NCBI GenBank assembly: GCA_947630515.1
Contig: CANRHY010000007.1
Location: forward strand, 1 to 17,164
Source: an uncultured Bacilli bacterium
GTDB lineage: Bacteria > Bacillota_I > Bacilli_A > RF39 > UBA660
DNA: 17,164 bases
Direction: 5' to 3'
The notes under the pieces are model-generated. The model saw only the letters and a program-made list of their open reading frames with translations. It did not search any database and was not told the origin of the DNA. Shown here piece by piece: positions 13,958-17,164 of the stretch (position 1 is the stretch's first letter; every line of letters begins with the position of its first letter). The position numbers and the translations under genes were made by a program.

Positions 13958-13982
13958 AAAAGCCCTTATCTAAAGGGCTTTT
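13958..13982 (+). terminator. Intrinsic terminator of the exporter-peptide operon
   Basis: AAAAGCCCTT (13958-13967) and AAGGGCTTTT (13973-13982) form a 10-bp stem with loop ATCTA, starting three bases after the stop of peptide 2. It closes the operon before rpsO. Confidence 0.88.
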
Positions 13983-14004
13983 CTCACATATTAACAAAAA
14001 AAGA

Positions 14005-14033
14005 TTGATTTTTTTGAAACTTTATCATATAAT
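14005..14033 (+). promoter_or_regulatory. Sigma-A promoter of rpsO
   Basis: TTGATT (14005-14010), 17 bases, perfect TATAAT (14028-14033). The predicted transcript starts near 14040 and has a leader of about 80 bases. Confidence 0.75.
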
Positions 14034-14044
14034 TAAAAAGTAAG

Positions 14045-14110
14045 TTTTTTCTTGGGTTACAGAGGTTCTCCTCTTCTTAACACTAGGATTAAACGGATAA
14101 ATAAAAGAAA
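14045..14110 (+). promoter_or_regulatory. Candidate S15-binding rpsO leader RNA
   Basis: The 5' leader contains a stable hairpin, AGAGG-TTCT-CCTCT (14061-14074), flanked by GTTA (14056-14059) and TAAC (14078-14081), then CTAGGATTAAACGGATAA close to the ribosome binding site. S15 represses its own translation through structured leaders in many bacteria, and this one has the right place and size. Binding itself is inferred. Confidence 0.55.
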
Positions 14111-14121
14111 GGAGAATTTTT

Positions 14122-14391
14122 ATGGCATTAACTAAAGAAAAGAAAAATGAATTAGTTAAAGAGTATGGTCGTGGTAAAAATGATACAGGTAGTGTAGAAG
14201 TTCAAGTTGCTATTCTTACTGAAGAAATAACTGAACTAACAGAACACTTAAAAGTACATATTCACGATTATCACTCAAAAAGAGGCCTTCTACAAAAAGT
14301 AGGTAGAAGAAGAAGTTTACTAGATTATCTAAAAAGAACAGATGTTGTTAGATATCGTGAACTAATAAATAAATTAGGATTAAGAAAGTAG
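14122..14391 (+). CDS. rpsO: 30S ribosomal protein S15
   Basis: S15 is an early 16S rRNA-binding protein of the small subunit. Its 89 residues are the exact family length. The motif [52 protein letters not shown] spans most of the protein, with H41, D48, H50 and S51-K52 in the RNA-binding loop. The ATG follows AAAGGAG. The rpsO-pnp order is widely conserved; here a hairpin separates the two and could be a partial terminator or RNase III site. Confidence 0.97.
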   Translation: MALTKEKKNELVKEYGRGKNDTGSVEVQVAILTEEITELTEHLKVHIHDYHSKRGLLQKVGRRRSLLDYLKRTDVVRYRELINKLGLRK

Positions 14392-14418
14392 GCACTTGTT
14401 TTAAGTGTCTATTTTTTT
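14389..14418 (+). terminator. Hairpin terminator overlapping the rpsO stop
   Basis: TAGGCACTT (14389-14397) and AAGTGTCTA (14403-14411) form a 9-bp stem with one G-T pair and loop GTTTT, followed by seven T's. The left arm begins with the stop codon. pnp starts 18 bases after the T run, so pnp may rely on read-through. Confidence 0.8.
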
Positions 14419-14436
14419 CTAAGAAAAGAGGTATAT

Positions 14437-16578
14437 ATGAAGAAAGAATTTAATTTTGACTTTTTAGGGCATAAACTAACAGTAGAAACAGGAGAACTAG
14501 CAAAACAAGCAAATGGTGCAGTATTAGTAAGATATGAAGATACTGTAATACTATCAACTGCTGTAATGAGTAATACTGTAAGTACTGCTGACTTTTTCCC
14601 ACTTACAATACTTTACCAAGAAAAACTATATTCAGTAGGTAAAATACCAGGTGGATTCATAAAAAGAGAAGGTCGTCCAAGTGATGCAGCTACACTTACT
14701 GCAAGAGTAATAGATAGACCAATAAGACCTATGTTTGATGAAAACTTTAGAAATGAAGTACAAGTTGTAAACACAGTACTAAGTGTTGATAATGACTATT
14801 CACCAGATATGACAGCACTTTTTGGTAGTAGCTTATCTTTATGTATTTCAAATATTCCATTTTCTGTACCAGTCGCAGGAGTAATAGTAGGTAAAATAGA
14901 TGGAAAACTAAAAATAAATCCAACAGTAGAAGAAATGGAAAGAAGTACTATAGACCTAACAGTCGCAGGAACAAAAAACGCAATAAATATGGTAGAAGCA
15001 GGAAGTAAAGAAGTAAGCGAAGAAGAAATGCTAGAAGCTTTAATGTTTGGTCATGAGCATGTTAAAATGTTATGTGAAATACAAGAACAAATAATGAAAG
15101 AAGTAGGAAAAGTTAAACTAGAAGTAGAACTAGCAACACTTGATGAGGGTATCATAAAAGAAGTGGAAAGCGACATACTAACTGACATGCTTAGTGCTAT
15201 ACAAATAGAAGACAAACTTGAAAAATATGCACGAATAGACGAATTAAAAGAAAGAGCAGTTAATAACTATACTGAGAACCACTCAGATAGTGAAACATTA
15301 GAAGAAGAACTAAAACAAGTTAAAAAAGTAGCAGATAACATAGAAGCAAGTGAAGTAAGAAGACTTATAACAGAAGAAAAAATAAGACCAGATGGAAGAA
15401 AAATGAACGAAATAAGACCATTAAGCGCTAGAGTTGATTTACTTCCAAGAACCCATGGTAGTGCATTATTTACAAGAGGTCAAACACAATCTCTTGCTGT
15501 AACTACTTTAGGAGCTTTAGGAGAACATCAAATACTAGATGGATTATCACTAGAAGACACAAAAAGATTTATGTTCCATTATAACTTTCCAGCTTTTAGC
15601 GTAGGTGAAACAGGAAGATATGGTGCTCCTGGAAGAAGAGAAATAGGTCATGGTGCCTTAGCAGAACGTGCTCTATTACAAGTAATGCCAACTGAAGAAG
15701 AATTTCCTTATACAGTAAGAGTAGTAAGTGAAATATTAGAAAGTAATGGTTCTTCTAGCCAAGCTAGCATTTGTGCTGGTTGCATGAGCCTAATGGCTGC
15801 AGGTGTTCCAATTAAAAAACCAGTGGCAGGAATTGCAATGGGATTAATAACACAAGATGATGAGTGTAAAAAATACACAATACTTACAGATATCCAAGGA
15901 TTAGAAGACCACATGGGAGATATGGATTTCAAAGTTGCAGGAACAAAAGATGGAATAACAGCCTTACAAATGGATATAAAAATAAAGGGAATAACAAAAA
16001 GCATACTAAAAGAAGCATTAGCCCAAGCAAAAGAAGCAAGATTACAAATACTAGATGTAATGCATGAAGCAATAAGTGAAGTAAGAACAGAACTTAGCCC
16101 TTATGCACCAAAAATAAAAACAATGAACATAAACCCAGACAAAATAAAAGACGTAATCGGTCGTGGTGGAGAAATGATTACTAAGATAATACTAGAAAGC
16201 TCTAATGTTCCTACAGTAAATCATAAAGACGCTATAAAAATAGACATAGAAGATGATGGAAGAGTAATAGCATACCATACAGACTATGCTGTAATAGATA
16301 AAGCTCTAAGTATGATAGAAGACGTAGTAAAAGAAGTAGAAATAGGTAAAATTTACACAGGAAAAATAGTTGGAATAGAAGACTTTGGTTGTTTCGTAGA
16401 ATTATGGCCTAACTGTGAAGGATTAGTTCATGTAAGTCAATTAGATACAAAAAGAGTAGAAAAACCTAGTGACTTATTCAAAATAGGGGACGAAATAGTA
16501 GTAAAAGCAACAGGATATGACAAAAAAGGAAAACTTAATTTGTCAAGAAAAGAAGTATTAATGAAAAAGGAAGATTAA
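14437..16578 (+). CDS. pnp: Polynucleotide phosphorylase
   Basis: PNPase degrades RNA from the 3' end by phosphorolysis and can add tails. The 713-residue protein has the full domain order. First RNase PH domain (about 1-210): [34 protein letters not shown], residues 62-95. A helical linker (about 240-310) follows. Second RNase PH domain (about 315-550): IRPDGR (316-321) and the active-site [13 protein letters not shown] (491-503). The KH domain (about 558-620) has the VIGRGGEMI loop (573-581) and the S1 domain covers about 637-706 ([28 protein letters not shown]). No key residue appears missing. Its stop is one base before trmL. In other bacteria pnp expression is autoregulated through RNase III cleavage of its leader; the rpsO-pnp hairpin could play that part. 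Confidence 0.97.
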   Translation: MKKEFNFDFLGHKLTVETGELAKQANGAVLVRYEDTVILSTAVMSNTVSTADFFPLTILYQEKLYSVGKIPGGFIKREGRPSDAATLTARVIDRPIRPMFDENFRNEVQVVNTVLSVDNDYSPDMTALFGSSLSLCISNIPFSVPVAGVIVGKIDGKLKINPTVEEMERSTIDLTVAGTKNAINMVEAGSKEVSEEEMLEALMFGHEHVKMLCEIQEQIMKEVGKVKLEVELATLDEGIIKEVESDILTDMLSAIQIEDKLEKYARIDELKERAVNNYTENHSDSETLEEELKQVKKVADNIEASEVRRLITEEKIRPDGRKMNEIRPLSARVDLLPRTHGSALFTRGQTQSLAVTTLGALGEHQILDGLSLEDTKRFMFHYNFPAFSVGETGRYGAPGRREIGHGALAERALLQVMPTEEEFPYTVRVVSEILESNGSSSQASICAGCMSLMAAGVPIKKPVAGIAMGLITQDDECKKYTILTDIQGLEDHMGDMDFKVAGTKDGITALQMDIKIKGITKSILKEALAQAKEARLQILDVMHEAISEVRTELSPYAPKIKTMNINPDKIKDVIGRGGEMITKIILESSNVPTVNHKDAIKIDIEDDGRVIAYHTDYAVIDKALSMIEDVVKEVEIGKIYTGKIVGIEDFGCFVELWPNCEGLVHVSQLDTKRVEKPSDLFKIGDEIVVKATGYDKKGKLNLSRKEVLMKKED

Positions 16579-16579
16579 T

Positions 16580-17104
16580 ATGTTAAACATAGTATTATAT
16601 GAACCTGAAATACCACAAAACACAGGTAACATAATGAGAACTTGTGTAGCAACTCATACACCACTTCACTTAATAAAACCTCTAGGATTTAGCTTAGATG
16701 AAAAAGAAGTAAGAAGAAGTGGAGTAAACTACATAGATAAAGTAGATTTACACGTTTATGAAAATATAGAAGAGTTTTTTAACAAAAACAAAGGAACATA
16801 TTACTTTCTAACAAGATATGGAAAAACTCCTCATACAGAATTTGACTATAGTAATAAATTTGAAAACATATACTTCATATTTGGAAAAGAATCAACTGGT
16901 ATACCTCTTAAAATACTAAAACCACACTTAGATAAATGTTTAAGAATACCTATGACTAAAGACGTAAGAGCATTAAACGTATCTAATACAGTAGCAATTG
17001 TAATATATGAAGCGTTAAGACAACAAGATTACCTAGATTTACTTAAATACGAACCACACAAAGATAAAGACATAATCGAACACTATAACAATCGAGTAGA
17101 GTAA
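16580..17104 (+). CDS. trmL: tRNA (cytidine34-2'-O)-methyltransferase TrmL (SPOUT), altered 3' end
   Basis: TrmL methylates the ribose of the wobble nucleotide of tRNA-Leu using S-adenosylmethionine. The SPOUT hallmarks are NIVLYEPEIPQNTGNIMRTC (3-22), GFSLDEKEVRRSGVNY (36-51), and the C-terminal trefoil knot FIFGKESTGIP (99-109) with LRIPMTKDVRALNVSNTVAIVIYEALRQ (121-148). The start is one base after the pnp stop, with AAGGAAG inside pnp, so translation is coupled. The 174 residues are somewhat longer than the usual 150-165. The last five codons (N R V E stop) lie at the predicted 3' end of a minus-strand group II intron, so the native C-terminus was probably replaced. The fold is complete before that, and activity is likely kept. 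Confidence 0.93.
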   Translation: MLNIVLYEPEIPQNTGNIMRTCVATHTPLHLIKPLGFSLDEKEVRRSGVNYIDKVDLHVYENIEEFFNKNKGTYYFLTRYGKTPHTEFDYSNKFENIYFIFGKESTGIPLKILKPHLDKCLRIPMTKDVRALNVSNTVAIVIYEALRQQDYLDLLKYEPHKDKDIIEHYNNRVE

Positions 17105-17164
17105 ATTTTCAATAATTTTATTTATTGATATGATACCCTCTCACACCACCGTACGTACCGTTCG
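17091..17164 (-). mobile_element. Group II intron 3' end (domains V and VI), cut by window edge
   Basis: On the minus strand the window edge reads CGAACGGTACGTACGG (17164-17149): the GAAC tetraloop, the 3' strand GGTA, the CG bulge and TACGG of a domain V. The linker TGGTGTGAGAGG, typical of bacterial group II introns, follows. Domain VI then forms from GAGAGGGTA (17142-17134) and TACTCTACTC (17103-17094), leaving one unpaired A (17097) as branch point, with an inner stem TCAATAA/TTATTGA (17128-17109). The intron would end in CTCGAT at about 17091, seven bases from the branch A. The reverse-transcriptase gene and most of the intron lie outside the window. It is antisense to trmL. Confidence 0.75.

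Noticed and set aside
17109..17128. Hairpin TCAATAA/TTATTGA as the trmL terminator
   Set aside because: No T run follows on the plus strand, and the hairpin fits better as the inner stem of intron domain VI.

Overview
The window is very AT-rich DNA with strong AGGAGG-type ribosome binding sites, standard code (tryptophan is encoded by TGG), dominant AGA arginine codons and compact gene packing. Gene content points to a spore-forming member of the Bacilli: ftsZ, an endonuclease IV next to a YqfT-like gene (a Bacillus pairing), efp close to spoIIIAH (near the Bacillus efp-spoIIIA order), a GerE-type regulator (typical of Bacilli rather than Clostridia) and gerM. I infer an uncultured or gut-type low-GC Bacilli lineage; the species cannot be read from the sequence.

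Layout. 1-2400: the 3' part of ftsZ, convergent rpmB (L28), divergent nfo, and a convergent DUF2624/YqfT-like gene. 2400-4385: an accessory two-gene cassette, an AAA15-family ATPase followed by RloB, which resembles AbiL/PARIS-like abortive-infection pairs; rloB is split by a -1 frameshift at an A run. 4440-6160: a protein with a GH10 (xylanase-type) fold, no signal peptide and an unrecognised helical N-terminus. 6340-7090: rpmG (L33) and efp. 7100-10110: an unrecognised acidic protein, then spoIIIAH, gerE (with an excellent sigma-K type promoter) and gerM. 10120-10196: tRNA-Arg(TCT) on the minus strand. 10270-13990: an ATP-grasp ligase, then a peptidase-containing ABC transporter fused by a TAATG overlap to two tiny genes whose products carry 12-residue double-glycine leaders, read here as a bacteriocin-like or signalling peptide system. 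14000-17104: rpsO (with a leader RNA), pnp and trmL. 17091-17164: the 3' end (domains V and VI) of a group II intron in the minus orientation; its end overlaps the last codons of trmL.

Working together: the core genes serve translation, tRNA modification, RNA decay, DNA repair and division. SpoIIIAH, GerE and GerM all belong to mother-cell sporulation. The peptidase-transporter would cut both leaders after Gly-Gly and export the two cores; no immunity gene is obvious unless the ATP-grasp protein or an unlinked gene provides it. No stretch longer than 300 bases lacks a gene. Many intrinsic terminators here begin inside the last codons of the gene they follow, a sign of strong compaction.
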